DNA of 43,380 nt. It comes from Pantoea endophytica. Its GTDB lineage: Bacteria > Pseudomonadota > Gammaproteobacteria > Enterobacterales > Enterobacteriaceae. Positions within the stretch are counted from its first letter, which is position 1. The number at the start of each line of letters is the position of its first letter. Where the stretch lies: positions 1 to 43,380 of the forward strand of contig NZ_PJRT01000019.1 of NCBI RefSeq assembly GCF_002858935.1, read 5' to 3'. Below, one piece after another: positions 25,734 through 35,175 of this stretch. Position numbers and translations under genes: made by a program. The notes under the pieces are model-generated. The model was not told the DNA's origin, did no database searches, and saw nothing but the letters and a program-made list of their open reading frames with translations.

Positions 25734-26571
25734 TGTAACGTTTACGCAGCTTGCTGGAGATCACATCCATGATCATCACCACCGCCACCAGAATCAGGGT
25801 CAGGAACATCACCACATCCCAGTTCCATAAACGCATGTTCTCGGCATACACCAGGCCGACGCCACCCGCGCCAACAAAGCCCAGCACCGCTGCGGAGCGG
25901 GTGTTGGACTCAATCTGATACAGGCTGAGCGCGAGGAAGGTCGGGAACGATTGAGTGAAAATGCCGTAGCGATGTTTTTGCAGGCTGTTCGCGCCCACCG
26001 CGCTGAGACCGCGACTCGGCGAACGCTCCACCGCTTCGTGCCCTTCAGCGTAGAGTTTGCCGAGCAGGCCGACATCCTGCATCACGATCGCCAGCACGCC
26101 GGCCAGCGGTCCCATGCCGACGGCACGCACGAAGATCAGCCCCCAAATCGCCATATCGATGCCGCGCAGCACATCCAGTACGCGACGCACCACCAGCGCA
26201 ATCGGACGCATCAGCGGATCGTGCATCACGTTGCGCGCCGCCAGGAACGAGACCGGCAAGGCGATCAGTGACGCGGTCAACGTGCCGGAAAACACAATCG
26301 CCAGCGTAATCCCGACCTGCGTGAAGTAGTAAGCAAACGGCCAGTTGAGGAAATCCTGCCAGACAAACATACGCAGGAAATAGCGGCTGAGCTGCTGGCA
26401 GCCGATGAGAAAACGGCTCCACTCAATGCCAAAGAACTCGAAAAAAAGCAGGTAATAGAGCGCGATGGCCAGCGCCAACAGCGCAACGCGGCGCAGATAG
26501 CGATTTTGCGCAGCAAACAGGGCGGCATGCTCCTGCTTGAGTTTGGCGACATCCGGCGCTAAGGCGATCAT
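25687..26571 (-). CDS. phnE: Phosphonate ABC transporter permease PhnE (second copy)
   Basis: This 294-residue inner-membrane permease imports phosphonates, with PhnC and PhnD. It has about five to six hydrophobic segments and the PhnE loop GLSAVGANSLQKHRYGIF, followed by LGFVGAGGVGLVY. AAGGAG lies before the ATG at 26571, which overlaps the end of the first phnE by four bases (ATGA). The longer upstream frame is spurious. The last 47 bases overlap the histidine kinase end on the opposite strand. Two PhnE proteins in one transporter probably form a heterodimer. Confidence 0.88.
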   Translation of the reverse strand: MIALAPDVAKLKQEHAALFAAQNRYLRRVALLALAIALYYLLFFEFFGIEWSRFLIGCQQLSRYFLRMFVWQDFLNWPFAYYFTQVGITLAIVFSGTLTASLIALPVSFLAARNVMHDPLMRPIALVVRRVLDVLRGIDMAIWGLIFVRAVGMGPLAGVLAIVMQDVGLLGKLYAEGHEAVERSPSRGLSAVGANSLQKHRYGIFTQSFPTFLALSLYQIESNTRSAAVLGFVGAGGVGLVYAENMRLWNWDVVMFLTLILVAVVMIMDVISSKLRKRYITGKGVPLWQPAARD

Positions 26572-27431
26572 GATACGTCTCCTTCCACTACGCGGCGACG
26601 CAGCCAGCCGGACAGCGTATCCAGCAGCGACACCACCACAATGATCAGCAACAGCGTGATGCTGACCTGATCGTAACGATCGAGTTTGATATTGGTCATC
26701 AGCTCTTGCCCGATACCGCCCGCGCCCACCAATCCGAGGATGGTGGAGGAGCGGAAGTTGATCTCCAGACGCATAAAGCTGTAGGAGAGAAACGTCGGTT
26801 TGACCTGCGGCCAGAAGGCAAAGCGCATGCGCTGCAGTTTGCTGGCGCCGCACGCCGCGAGGCCGCGCACCGGTTTATCCGACGCGCTCTCAATCGCTTC
26901 GTAGAACAGTTTGGTCAGGCTGCCGACGGTGTGCAGCGCCAGCGCAAGGAAGCCGGGAATGGCGCCAATGCCAAACGCCATCACGAACATCACCGCCCAC
27001 GCCAGTTCGGGCATGGTGCGCAGAAAGGCGACAAACGCGCGGATCGCCATGCGCAGGCTGCGCGGCGTTTGGGTGTTGTCGGCGGCGAAGAACGCCAGCA
27101 CGCCAGCAACCGCCACCGCGATGATGGTGGACGACAGCGCCAGTTGTAAGGTTTCCCAGATTAGCGGCAGCTGGAAATGCAGGCGATAGCCCCAATAGGC
27201 CAGCGAACCCTCGGTTTTGCCGTCAGCGAACAGCAGCGGGAGATGCAGCACCGGCAGGGTTTCGCCAATGTAATCGAAAAAGTGTGGCAGCGACTGCCAG
27301 ACGGTGAGCAGGTTAAATTCCGCCATCTTGCCCGCGGCCAGATAGAGCGCCAGTAACAGCAGCGACCACAGCAGCGAGTCGCGCTTTTGCTGGCGGCGGA
27401 TGCGTTGGTAGTAGTGTTCGAAATCGGTCAA
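26568..27431 (-). CDS. phnE: Phosphonate ABC transporter permease PhnE (first copy)
   Basis: This 287-residue permease pairs with the next one. It has a charged N-terminus (DFEHYYQRIRRQQKRD), several membrane helices, GLAACGASKLQRMRFAFWP as the cytoplasmic loop and LGLVGAGGIGQELM. The open frame runs upstream through the 139-bp repeat, but that part is noncoding. No ATG is well placed; I chose TTG at 27431, with AGGAAT about eight bases upstream. The start is the least certain part. Confidence 0.85.
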   Translation of the reverse strand: MTDFEHYYQRIRRQQKRDSLLWSLLLLALYLAAGKMAEFNLLTVWQSLPHFFDYIGETLPVLHLPLLFADGKTEGSLAYWGYRLHFQLPLIWETLQLALSSTIIAVAVAGVLAFFAADNTQTPRSLRMAIRAFVAFLRTMPELAWAVMFVMAFGIGAIPGFLALALHTVGSLTKLFYEAIESASDKPVRGLAACGASKLQRMRFAFWPQVKPTFLSYSFMRLEINFRSSTILGLVGAGGIGQELMTNIKLDRYDQVSITLLLIIVVVSLLDTLSGWLRRRVVEGDVS

Positions 27432-27466
27432 GGGGGGATTCCTGTTGGTTGGGGACTTGCTGGATT

Positions 27467-27505
27467 GTGCTCGTTGGAGGGTGCTTGCTGGATTGTGCTC
27501 GCTGT
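27467..27505. repeat. Degenerate terminal motifs left of 139-bp copy B
   Basis: GTGCTCGTTGG (27467-27477), GTGCTTGCTGG (27481-27491) and GTGCTCGCTGT (27495-27505) lie 14 bases apart. CTTGCTGGATTGTGCTCG is also repeated exactly at 27456-27473 and 27484-27501. They resemble the terminal motif of the 139-bp element. Confidence 0.65.
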
Positions 27506-27633
27506 CCCCCTCCTCGGTCCTCCCCCACAAGTGGGGGAGGAAGATGCTGCAAAATGCGAGTTTGGGAGTTGCATGTGGCAGCATCTCCTTCCCCCACTTG
27601 TGGGGGAAGGCCGGGATGGGGGACAGCCAGCAC
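27495..27633. repeat. 139-bp intergenic element, copy B (inverted relative to A)
   Basis: It has the same length and terminal inverted repeats as copy A, read in the opposite direction. In one internal stem copy A has a G-C closing pair where copy B has A-T, a change on both sides that keeps the hairpin. The centre differs most. A further terminal motif ACAGCCAGCAC lies at 27649-27659. It sits between phnD and phnE. Confidence 0.85.
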
Positions 27634-27667
27634 CGACCGAGGAAGGTGACAGCCAGCACCAACTAAA

Positions 27668-28594
27668 TTAACCGCGCGTACCCTTCATCAAATCACGCTT
27701 CATATCGATGATATTCTGGTAATCCGCCACGGTAGCTGGGCCGATGTGCTGGGCACCGCCAACCGCTTTAACAAAGCAGCCGTGATCTTCTTTATCCAGT
27801 TTCTTGATGGTGGCCACCACTTTCGCTTTGAAGTCAGCGGGCAGATTATTGCTCACCAGAATCGGACCGTTCGGGATCAGCGGCGACTGCCAAATAATGC
27901 GGATCTGCTTCATCAGATCCGGATGATCCATACGAATCAAACGACCAAAGGCACCCGAGGTATAACCGGTTTCGCGGTCACCAATCAGCGACGTCCAGGT
28001 TACTGCGCCTTCGAACTGGCCGTTCAGCACGCCGAGGATGTCCTGCTCGTGACCGCCGGAGAAGGTGACGCTGGAGAAGGTGTTGTTGTACTTATCGTCC
28101 ACCGTGCCGCCAAACTCTTTCTTGAACGCCTGATTCGGCATCAGGAAGCCGGAAGTGGAATCCGGATCGGCCATGCCGAACGATTTGCCTTTCAGGTCTT
28201 CCAGCTTTTGGTACGGGCTGTCGGCTTTCACGATCACCACTGAGTGATAACCCTGCGAACCGTCTTTGTCGTCCACCACGATGCCCACCACATCCACCGC
28301 TTTCGGGTTATGCAGATAAACCGAGGCAAACGAGGCGGGCGACATGCTCAGCACCAGGTCGATTTTGTTACCCAGCAAGCCCTGAATCACGCCTGAATAG
28401 TCAGACGAGTTGCGCAGTTTGGTATCCACCTGCAGCTCTTTATCGAAGAAATCTTTCACGCATTGGTTATCACCAATCTGCTGCGTGGCATTCTGGCCGC
28501 CAAGAATCCCGAGGTTCAACTCTTTTGGTGCATCCGCTGCGTTTGCGCCAAATGCCATCGCAATAGTCAGTAAAGCTAAAGAAGTCAGTTTCAT
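27668..28594 (-). CDS. phnD: Phosphonate-binding periplasmic protein PhnD
   Basis: This 308-residue protein has a signal peptide (MKLTSLALLTIAMAFGANA) cut before ADAPKE. It shows the PhnD signatures ELNLGILGGQNATQQI, KSFGMADPDSTSGFLMP and FSGGHEQDILGVLNGQFEGA, which line the phosphonate site. The ATG at 28594 lies 27 bases after the phnC stop. E. coli PhnD is a little longer (338). Only a weak ribosome-binding site is visible. Confidence 0.93.
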   Translation of the reverse strand: MKLTSLALLTIAMAFGANAADAPKELNLGILGGQNATQQIGDNQCVKDFFDKELQVDTKLRNSSDYSGVIQGLLGNKIDLVLSMSPASFASVYLHNPKAVDVVGIVVDDKDGSQGYHSVVIVKADSPYQKLEDLKGKSFGMADPDSTSGFLMPNQAFKKEFGGTVDDKYNNTFSSVTFSGGHEQDILGVLNGQFEGAVTWTSLIGDRETGYTSGAFGRLIRMDHPDLMKQIRIIWQSPLIPNGPILVSNNLPADFKAKVVATIKKLDKEDHGCFVKAVGGAQHIGPATVADYQNIIDMKRDLMKGTRG

Positions 28595-28620
28595 TCTTAG
28601 GTTTTCTCTTGCTGTGGGAG

Positions 28621-29451
28621 TTAGTGGAGCTGGTTAATTTCGTCGCCGTACAGCTCATGCATCAGGCCGTCGGTCAACCGGGAAGGATGTCCATCAAACA
28701 GCACTTTGCCGCGCTGAATACCGATGACGCGGGTGCAGTAGCTTTTTACCAATTCAATTGAGTGCAGGTTCACCATTACGCTGATGCCCTGCTCGCTCAC
28801 CTGACGCAGCACGTCCATGATGCGCTTGGTATTTTTCGGATCGAGTGACGCCACCGGTTCGTCCGCCAGCAAAATGCGCGGATTCTGCATCAGCGCCCGG
28901 CAAATCGCTACGCGCTGCATCTGGCCGCCAGAGAGATTTTCCGCACGCTGCAGCGCCTGCGGCAGCATGTTCATCCACTGCAGCAGTTCGATTGCGCGGG
29001 CGCGGTCGGTTTCGGAGAAGACTTTGAAGAACGATTTCAGCGTCGAGGTCTGGCTTAAACGACCGAGCAGCACGTTGGTCAGCACGTCGAGGCGCGGCAC
29101 CAGACAGAAGTCCTGGAAGATCATGCCGCATTCGCTGCGCCATTCACGCATCTGGCGGCTGTTCAGCGTCACCACATCGCGATCCACTTCGCCGTGGCGA
29201 TTGCTGAGGATCGCGCCCTGTGAAGCGGTGATGGTGCCGTTGAGCATGTGTAACAGTGTCGATTTGCCTGCGCCCGAGCGGCCAATCACCGCCACCAGCT
29301 CGCCCGCATGCAGATCGAAGCTGACGTTATCCAGCACCTGGTTGGCGCCGTACGCTTTGCACAATCCCTGCACCGAAAGCACCTTGTTGCCCTGCCCGGT
29401 AACGTGCGGGAAGGGATTGTCGACAACGGTTTTCAGTAATGCCTGTGCCAT
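28621..29451 (-). CDS. phnC: Phosphonate ABC transporter ATPase PhnC
   Basis: This 276-residue ATPase powers phosphonate uptake. Walker [10 protein letters not shown] is at about 57-65, the signature is [15 protein letters not shown] and Walker B is [14 protein letters not shown] chose the ATG at 29451, which has GGAG seven bases upstream; the first ATG at 29463 would leave no space for it. It is the first gene of the phnC-D-E-E unit and has its own Pho box 55 bases upstream. Confidence 0.92.
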   Translation of the reverse strand: MAQALLKTVVDNPFPHVTGQGNKVLSVQGLCKAYGANQVLDNVSFDLHAGELVAVIGRSGAGKSTLLHMLNGTITASQGAILSNRHGEVDRDVVTLNSRQMREWRSECGMIFQDFCLVPRLDVLTNVLLGRLSQTSTLKSFFKVFSETDRARAIELLQWMNMLPQALQRAENLSGGQMQRVAICRALMQNPRILLADEPVASLDPKNTKRIMDVLRQVSEQGISVMVNLHSIELVKSYCTRVIGIQRGKVLFDGHPSRLTDGLMHELYGDEINQLH

Positions 29452-29505
29452 GTTGCACTCCATCTCTTCTGAGCTGTTGATTGCACGCTATTACGGGCAA
29501 AACGG

Positions 29506-29523
29506 ATGAAAGCTTGATGACAG
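29506..29523 (-). promoter_or_regulatory. Pho box upstream of phnC
   Basis: On the minus strand CTGTCATCAAGCTTTCAT agrees with CTGTCATAAATCTGTCAT at 15 of 18 positions. A -10-like TAATAG follows about 12 bases later. It should bind phosphorylated PhoB and replace a -35 element. Confidence 0.8.
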
Positions 29524-29531
29524 TAAAATGA

Positions 29532-30080
29532 TTAAACGGTGACAGCGGCTGGATCGGTCAGCAACTGGCGCAGCGTTAGCAGTGTTTCGCTCAACGCACC
29601 ATCATTATTCAACGCATAACAGTGCGCGGGCAGCGGTTCGGCGGCACGCGCCAGCCGTTGCGCGATCTCCGCTTCTGACTCGCGCCCACGCTGCCGCAAA
29701 CGCGCTTCCAGCACCGCTGGCGAAACCTGTAACACCAGCGGCAGCAGCTGCGTGCCGTAATGCTGCTGCACCATCGGCAGATGCAGGCGCGAGCCGTTCA
29801 CCAGCACGTTCATTCCGCGCGCCAGCCACAGATCGATCTCCTCGCCCAGCCCGTAATACATGCCGTGCGCCTGCCAGCTGACGGCGAACAACCCCAGCGC
29901 CTCGCGCCGTCGAAACTCGGCTTCGCTTAGCGCCACGTGGTTCTCGCCGCCCGCATCGGCGGCGCGCGTAATGTAGCGATGGGCGATCAGCAAATTCTCC
30001 GGCGGCGCTTCACGCAGCGCGTTCAGCAGGCTGTCTTTTCCCGCGCCCGAAGGCCCGGTAAGCCAGATCAGGCGCGCCAT
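29532..30080 (-). CDS. phnN: Ribose 1,5-bisphosphate phosphokinase PhnN
   Basis: This 182-residue kinase makes PRPP from ribose 1,5-bisphosphate, the last salvage step of the C-P lyase pathway. Walker A GPSGAGKDS is at residues 9-17, followed by HRYITRAAD and a guanylate-kinase-like fold. Its ATG overlaps the phnM stop by one base (TGATG). It ends the phnF-N unit, 8 bases from the phnC Pho box. Confidence 0.92.
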   Translation of the reverse strand: MARLIWLTGPSGAGKDSLLNALREAPPENLLIAHRYITRAADAGGENHVALSEAEFRRREALGLFAVSWQAHGMYYGLGEEIDLWLARGMNVLVNGSRLHLPMVQQHYGTQLLPLVLQVSPAVLEARLRQRGRESEAEIAQRLARAAEPLPAHCYALNNDGALSETLLTLRQLLTDPAAVTV

Positions 30081-31216
30081 CAGAACACCCGCTTGCCTTG
30101 CGACCAGACGTGACGAATGTGCGAATGACCATGATCGGTATGCACCAGCACCAAATCGGCACGCAGTCCTTCGGCGATGCGCCCGCGATCATGCAGGCCA
30201 ATTGCCCGCGCCGGATTGCGGGTCACCAGCGCGGCCGCTTGCGGCAGCGTCAGCGTGTTGCGCTCATCGGCCACCAGCCGGAAAACCGCATCGAGCAAGC
30301 TGGCGGGATAATAGTCGGAGGAGAGAATATCCAGCAGGCCGTGACTCGCCAGTTCCGCTGCCGCCACGTTGCCGGAGTGCGAACCGCCGCGCACGATGTT
30401 GGGCGCGCCCATCAGCACCTGCATGCCGCAGTTGCGTGATGCGCGTGCCGCCTCCAGCGTGGTGGGAAATTCGGCGATGGCGCTGCCGACCGCATGCGAT
30501 TCGGCAACGTGCGCCGCCGTGGCATCATCGTGGCTGGCCAGCGGAATGCCGCGTGAACGGCACAAGCTGGCGATGGCGTTGCGGTTAGGCGTGGAGAACT
30601 CGGCGGCCAGCGCCAACTGCTCACGCTCAAACTGATCCATCTGCTCGTCGTTGAGCTGATATTTGCCCTGATAATAGGTGCGATACATCTCCAGCGAGGC
30701 GTACTGGCGCTGGCCCGGCGAGTGATCCATCAGCGACACCAGCGACAGCTCCGGCGTGTTGATCAGCGCTTCAAACAGCGGCAGCGTGGTGTTGTGCGGC
30801 AGCTCGCAGCGCAGATGCAAATGGTGATCGGCGCGGTTAATGCCTTTGCGATTGCTGCCCTGAATCGCGTCGATCATTTTGGTGAGATTATCCAGACGAT
30901 GGCCGCCATCGCGGACGTCGCCGACGCCAATCGCATCCAGCACCGTGGTGATGCCGCTGGCGGCCATCAGCGCATCGTGGCTGCTCATCGCCGAATAGGC
31001 GGGCCAATCCACCTTCGGGCGCGGCGTAAAGAACTTGTCGAGGTTATCGGTGTGCAGCTCCACCAACCCCGGCAGCAGGAAAGCGTTTTCGCCATCCAGC
31101 GCGCCCGGCTGTTGGCTGACGCTATCGCTAAAGCTGGCGATGCGCCCGTCACGGATTTCCAGCGATCCCGTTACCACTTCGTTTTCCAGCACCAGCTGGA
31201 CGTTGTTGACGATCAT
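30080..31216 (-). CDS. phnM: RPnTP hydrolase PhnM
   Basis: This 378-residue amidohydrolase-superfamily enzyme removes pyrophosphate from ribose 1-phosphonate 5-triphosphate. Metal-binding residues are visible as H55 and D57 ([12 protein letters not shown]), with [17 protein letters not shown] and [13 protein letters not shown] further along. The start overlaps the phnL stop by four bases (ATGA). Confidence 0.94.
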   Translation of the reverse strand: MIVNNVQLVLENEVVTGSLEIRDGRIASFSDSVSQQPGALDGENAFLLPGLVELHTDNLDKFFTPRPKVDWPAYSAMSSHDALMAASGITTVLDAIGVGDVRDGGHRLDNLTKMIDAIQGSNRKGINRADHHLHLRCELPHNTTLPLFEALINTPELSLVSLMDHSPGQRQYASLEMYRTYYQGKYQLNDEQMDQFEREQLALAAEFSTPNRNAIASLCRSRGIPLASHDDATAAHVAESHAVGSAIAEFPTTLEAARASRNCGMQVLMGAPNIVRGGSHSGNVAAAELASHGLLDILSSDYYPASLLDAVFRLVADERNTLTLPQAAALVTRNPARAIGLHDRGRIAEGLRADLVLVHTDHGHSHIRHVWSQGKRVF

Positions 31217-31932
31217 GCTTCTGCTCCTGCTTGCATTGGCTGCATGACGTGCAGGCGATCGGCCACGCGTGCGCGCACCGCTTCGTCATGGAAAATTCCG
31301 ACAATGGCGGCACCGCGGGCGCGCGCCTGTTCAATCAGTTCCACCACCGCAGCGCTGTTGGCGCTGTCGAGCGAGGCGGTTGGCTCATCCAGCAGCAGCA
31401 CCGGATAGTCGGCGATAAAGCCGCGTGCGATGTTGACGCGCTGCTGTTCGCCGCCGGAGAAAGTGGACGGCGCCAGTGACCATAAACGCTCCGGCACGTT
31501 GAGGCGCGTCAGCAGCTCTTTGGCGCGCTTTTCGCAGAAGGCGCGCTCGGTGCCGCGCTCCAGCAGCGGCTGCATCACGATCTCCAGCGTGGGCACGCGT
31601 GGGATGACACGCAAAAACTGGCTGACCCAGCCAACGCTGTGGCGCCGAATCGCCAGAATCTGGCGGGCGGGCGCGTTGGCCATGTCGATCCATTCGCCCT
31701 GATGTTGCAGCCAGATGTGACCGCTGTTGGCCTGATAGTTGCCGTACAGCGCGCGCAACAACGTGGATTTGCCGCTGCCGGAGCGGCCATGCAGCACCAC
31801 GCATTCGCCGCCGCTAACGTCAAGATTGGCGTCCTGCAATACCGGCAGCGCGGCGCCGCTTTGGTTGTGCAGCACAAAGGTTTTGCTCAGATGCTCTACG
31901 CGCAATAAAGGTTGCATAGTGATGTCCGCCAT
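31213..31932 (-). CDS. phnL: C-P lyase complex ATPase PhnL
   Basis: This 239-residue ABC-type protein, together with PhnG, PhnH and PhnI, supports formation of ribose triphosphate phosphonate. Walker [10 protein letters not shown] is at about 49-57, signature [14 protein letters not shown], Walker [13 protein letters not shown]. The ATG at 31932 shares one base with the phnK stop (TAATG); an ATG five codons later is another possible start. Confidence 0.93.
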   Translation of the reverse strand: MADITMQPLLRVEHLSKTFVLHNQSGAALPVLQDANLDVSGGECVVLHGRSGSGKSTLLRALYGNYQANSGHIWLQHQGEWIDMANAPARQILAIRRHSVGWVSQFLRVIPRVPTLEIVMQPLLERGTERAFCEKRAKELLTRLNVPERLWSLAPSTFSGGEQQRVNIARGFIADYPVLLLDEPTASLDSANSAAVVELIEQARARGAAIVGIFHDEAVRARVADRLHVMQPMQAGAEA

Positions 31933-32693
31933 TAGTTAAGCACCGATGAAACCAGCAGCTGCGTATACGGATGATGCGGATCGTCCAGCACCCGGTCGGT
32001 CAACCCGCTCTCCACCACGCGCCCCTGCTTCATCACCAGCAGGCGATGCGCCAGTAACCGCGCCACGCCGAGATCGTGCGTCACAATCACCACCGCCAGA
32101 TTCAGCTCACGTACCAGCGTGCGCAGCAGATCCAGCAGACGCGCCTGCACCGACACATCCAGCCCGCCGGTTGGCTCATCCATAAACACCAGCGTCGGCT
32201 GCGTCACCAGGTTGCGCGCAATCTGTAAACGCTGCTGCATGCCGCCGGAAAAGGTGGTGGGCAGATCGTCGATACGATTAGCGGGGATCTCCACATCCTG
32301 CAGCCAGCGCATCGCCTCTTGACGGATATCACCGTAATGCCGCTGGCCTACCGCCATCAGCCGCTCGCCGATGTTGCCGCCCGCCGTGACCTGCGGACGC
32401 AAACCATCCAGCGGATGCTGATGCACCACGCCCCATTCGGTGCGCAGCAAGCGGCGGCGATCGCTCTCGCTCAGTTGATAGAGATCCTGCGCGCGATAAA
32501 GAATGTTGCCCTGCTGCGGCGCTAAGCGTGCTGACAGGCTGCGCAGCAAGGTGGTTTTGCCCGATCCGGATTCCCCAACAATGCCTAACACTTCGCCGGG
32601 ATAGAGTTCAAAACTCACCTCTTCAAACCCTTTGCCGGGCGCGTAAAGGTGCGTGAGATGGTTGACCGCAAGCAGCGGCTGTTCACTGTGCAT
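31932..32693 (-). CDS. phnK: C-P lyase complex ATPase PhnK
   Basis: This 253-residue ABC-type protein binds the C-P lyase core complex. Walker [10 protein letters not shown] is at about 40-48, signature [14 protein letters not shown], Walker [13 protein letters not shown]. The ATG at 32693 overlaps the end of phnJ by 11 bases; 23 upstream codons are dropped as unsupported. Confidence 0.93.
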   Translation of the reverse strand: MHSEQPLLAVNHLTHLYAPGKGFEEVSFELYPGEVLGIVGESGSGKTTLLRSLSARLAPQQGNILYRAQDLYQLSESDRRRLLRTEWGVVHQHPLDGLRPQVTAGGNIGERLMAVGQRHYGDIRQEAMRWLQDVEIPANRIDDLPTTFSGGMQQRLQIARNLVTQPTLVFMDEPTGGLDVSVQARLLDLLRTLVRELNLAVVIVTHDLGVARLLAHRLLVMKQGRVVESGLTDRVLDDPHHPYTQLLVSSVLN

Positions 32694-33531
32694 GCTGTTG
32701 TTCCTGCTGCTGGTGGCAAAAATCGGTATCGGAGCAGACAAACATGCGCGTACCGGCGTCATCCATCACCACCTCGTCGAGGTAGCTGTGGCGCGAACCG
32801 CACAGCGCGCAGGGTTCTTCCCACTGCTGCACGCTGAACGGGTGATCGTCGAAGTCGAGGCTTTCCACTTTGGTATACGGCGGCAGCGCATAGATGCGTT
32901 TCTCACGTCCGGCACCAAACAGCTGCAGCGCCGGCATCATGTGCATTTTGGGGTTGTCGAATTTGGGGATCGGCGACGGATCCATCACGTAGCGATCGTT
33001 GACCTTCACCGGATAGGCATAGGTGGTGGCGATATGGCCGTAGCGGGCGATATCTTCATACAGTTTCACCTGCATGATGCCGTACTCCTCCAGCGCGTGC
33101 ATGGTGCGGGTTTCGGTCTCACGCGGCTCGATAAAGCGCAGCGGCTCAGGGATCGGCACCTGGAAAATCAGGATTTGATCTTCTTCCAGCGGCGTTTCCG
33201 GAATGCGGTGGCGCGTCTGGATCAGCGTGGCGTCACGGGTCGCTTCGGTGGTGGCCGCGCCGCTGACGCGCTGGAAGAAGCGACGAATGGATACCGCGTT
33301 GGTGGTGTCATCCGCGCCCTGATCGATCACTTTCAGCACATCGGCATCGCCAATAATACTGGCGGTGATCTGAATGCCGCCGGTGCCCCAACCGTAGGGC
33401 ATCGGCATTTCGCGTCCGGCAAACGGCACCTGATAACCGGGAATCGCCACCGCCTTCAGAATGGCGCGGCGGATGGTGCGTTTGGTCTGCTCATCCAGAT
33501 AACCGTTGTTGTAGCCGGTTAACTCACTCAT
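32683..33531 (-). CDS. phnJ: Alpha-D-ribose 1-methylphosphonate 5-phosphate C-P lyase PhnJ
   Basis: This 282-residue radical SAM enzyme cleaves the carbon-phosphorus bond. The iron-sulfur ligands are C241, C244 and C266 (EEPCALCGS, MFVCSDTDFCH) with C272, in the same positions as in E. coli PhnJ (281 residues). G32 (AIPGYQVP) is the glycyl-radical site. All key residues are intact. It overlaps phnI by 8 bases. Confidence 0.96.
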   Translation of the reverse strand: MSELTGYNNGYLDEQTKRTIRRAILKAVAIPGYQVPFAGREMPMPYGWGTGGIQITASIIGDADVLKVIDQGADDTTNAVSIRRFFQRVSGAATTEATRDATLIQTRHRIPETPLEEDQILIFQVPIPEPLRFIEPRETETRTMHALEEYGIMQVKLYEDIARYGHIATTYAYPVKVNDRYVMDPSPIPKFDNPKMHMMPALQLFGAGREKRIYALPPYTKVESLDFDDHPFSVQQWEEPCALCGSRHSYLDEVVMDDAGTRMFVCSDTDFCHQQQEQQHAQ

Positions 33532-34600
33532 GGTTCTGCTCCTGATGCGGTTGGCGCAGTTGTTTCAGCAGCTCAAGCTCCGCCTGGAAATCGACGTAGT
33601 GCGGCAGTTTCAGATGCGAGACAAAGCCCGCCGCTTCGACGTTGTCGGCATGCGACAGCACAAACTCTTCATCCTGCGCCGGACCGGCAATGCGTTCATG
33701 GTACTCCGGCGCCTGCAGCGCGCGATCCACCAGCGCCATCGCCATCGCTTTGCGCTCGGAACGGCCAAACACCAAACCGTAACCGCGCGTAAAGTGCGGC
33801 GCGCTGTCAGTTTCGGTGGTGAAGCCGTTCACCATCTCGCATTCGGTCAGCAGGATTTCGCCAATCTCAATCTCAAAGCCCAACTCTTCCGGGCAGATTG
33901 ACACGCTGAGATAACCGGTACGAATTTCGCCGGCGAACGGATGATTACGGCCGTAGCCGCGCTGCGTCGAGTAGCCGAGCGCCAGCAGAAATCCTTCGTC
34001 GCCGCGCACCAGCTGTTGCAGCCGTGCGGCGCGCGTAGCCGGATAGCCTGGCGGTTCGCGGGTGATGTCGCACGGCTCGCTGCCGTCATCCTCTTCGCGT
34101 GCCGCCAATCCTTCCGCCGTCATCATGCTGAACACGTGGGGACAGTGTTGTGGCAGCGCCTGATCGTCACGCGGCGCGGCAGGCGTTTCGCCATTCGCCA
34201 GCAGGGTGAAATCGAGCAGACGATGGCTGTAATCGTAGGTTGGGCCGAGCACCTGGCCGCCCGGCAAATCTTTGTAAACCGCTGAGATACGGCGTTCGAG
34301 GCGCATCTCAGCGGTTGCCAGCGCCAGGCTATCGGCGAGGCGCGGCAGCGTGGTGCGATAAGCGCGTAGCAGGAAGATCGCTTCCACCAGATCGCCGCTC
34401 GCCTGTTTAATTGCTAAAGCCGCCAGCTGCGGATCGTAGATGCCGCCTTCGGTCATCACGCGATCGACCGCTAAACCCAACTGTTGCGCCACCTGATCGC
34501 AACCCAATTCGGCGACCTCGCGATCGCCACGACGCAGATCGGCCTGCAGCTGATGGGCGCTGGCTATCGCCTTTTCGCCCCCTTTGACCGCAACGTACAT
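33524..34600 (-). CDS. phnI: C-P lyase core subunit PhnI
   Basis: This 358-residue protein belongs to the PhnGHIJ core and has nucleosidase activity that exchanges purine for phosphonate on ATP. It follows E. coli PhnI closely (MYVAVKGGEKAI, ERRISAVYKDLPGGQVLGPT, STQRGYGRNHPFAGEIR, DEEFVLSHADNVEAAGFVSH). I chose the ATG at 34600, with GGAGG seven bases upstream; the frame begins two codons earlier. It overlaps the phnH stop (TGATG). Confidence 0.95.
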   Translation of the reverse strand: MYVAVKGGEKAIASAHQLQADLRRGDREVAELGCDQVAQQLGLAVDRVMTEGGIYDPQLAALAIKQASGDLVEAIFLLRAYRTTLPRLADSLALATAEMRLERRISAVYKDLPGGQVLGPTYDYSHRLLDFTLLANGETPAAPRDDQALPQHCPHVFSMMTAEGLAAREEDDGSEPCDITREPPGYPATRAARLQQLVRGDEGFLLALGYSTQRGYGRNHPFAGEIRTGYLSVSICPEELGFEIEIGEILLTECEMVNGFTTETDSAPHFTRGYGLVFGRSERKAMAMALVDRALQAPEYHERIAGPAQDEEFVLSHADNVEAAGFVSHLKLPHYVDFQAELELLKQLRQPHQEQNHE

Positions 34601-35175
34601 CAGCACACCTCCACGTCGGTGGTGCGTGGCAGCGCCATCATCGCTTCACCGCAGGTGAAAATCAGATCCACACCTTGCGGGAACGGATGTGGGCGCTCAC
34701 GCAGATAGTGCAGAATCGCTTCCGGCAACTGCGGCGCAATGGCGCGCGGCTCACGTAAACCGGGACCCGACAGGCGCAGCGTTAAGCCACCGCTCAGTGA
34801 CGGCACTTCCACAATCAGCGTGGTGCTTTTTTCCGGGGACATGTTGTCGCCAGAAGCAAACAGCGCCGGATCGGGATTGGCCGCCGCGTGCGTCAGCGCA
34901 AAAGGGGCATCGCGTTCATCGACAATCGGCACGCCGGTGTGGAAACGCAGGTTGCTGCGTACCACGTCATTATCGATGCGGCCATCGAGCCACAGCGCGC
35001 TCTCCTGATCGACCAGCGTCAGCAGCACCGCCGTGGCCGCCGGCGAGAGATCGCCCCAGCCCTGTTGCAGCGGCAGCGATACCATCACACCCGGCTCGCT
35101 CATCGCTTTCAGGATGCGGCGGAACGCACGTTGGGCATCGGCCACCGGATGGGTAAAACTTGCCAGTAAAGTCAT
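34600..35175 (-). CDS. phnH: C-P lyase core subunit PhnH
   Basis: This 191-residue protein is part of the PhnGHIJ core. Typical sequence is FRRILKAMSEPGVMVSLP near the start and LTLRLSGPGLREPRAI in the centre, ending GVDLIFTCGEAMMALPRTT. Its start overlaps the phnG stop by one base. Nothing unusual is seen. Confidence 0.94.
   Translation of the reverse strand: MTLLASFTHPVADAQRAFRRILKAMSEPGVMVSLPLQQGWGDLSPAATAVLLTLVDQESALWLDGRIDNDVVRSNLRFHTGVPIVDERDAPFALTHAAANPDPALFASGDNMSPEKSTTLIVEVPSLSGGLTLRLSGPGLREPRAIAPQLPEAILHYLRERPHPFPQGVDLIFTCGEAMMALPRTTDVEVC

Noticed and set aside
27434..27662. Upstream extension of the first phnE frame across the 139-bp repeat
   Set aside because: The same DNA occurs at 20316-20454, where it is noncoding, and PhnE proteins begin after it.
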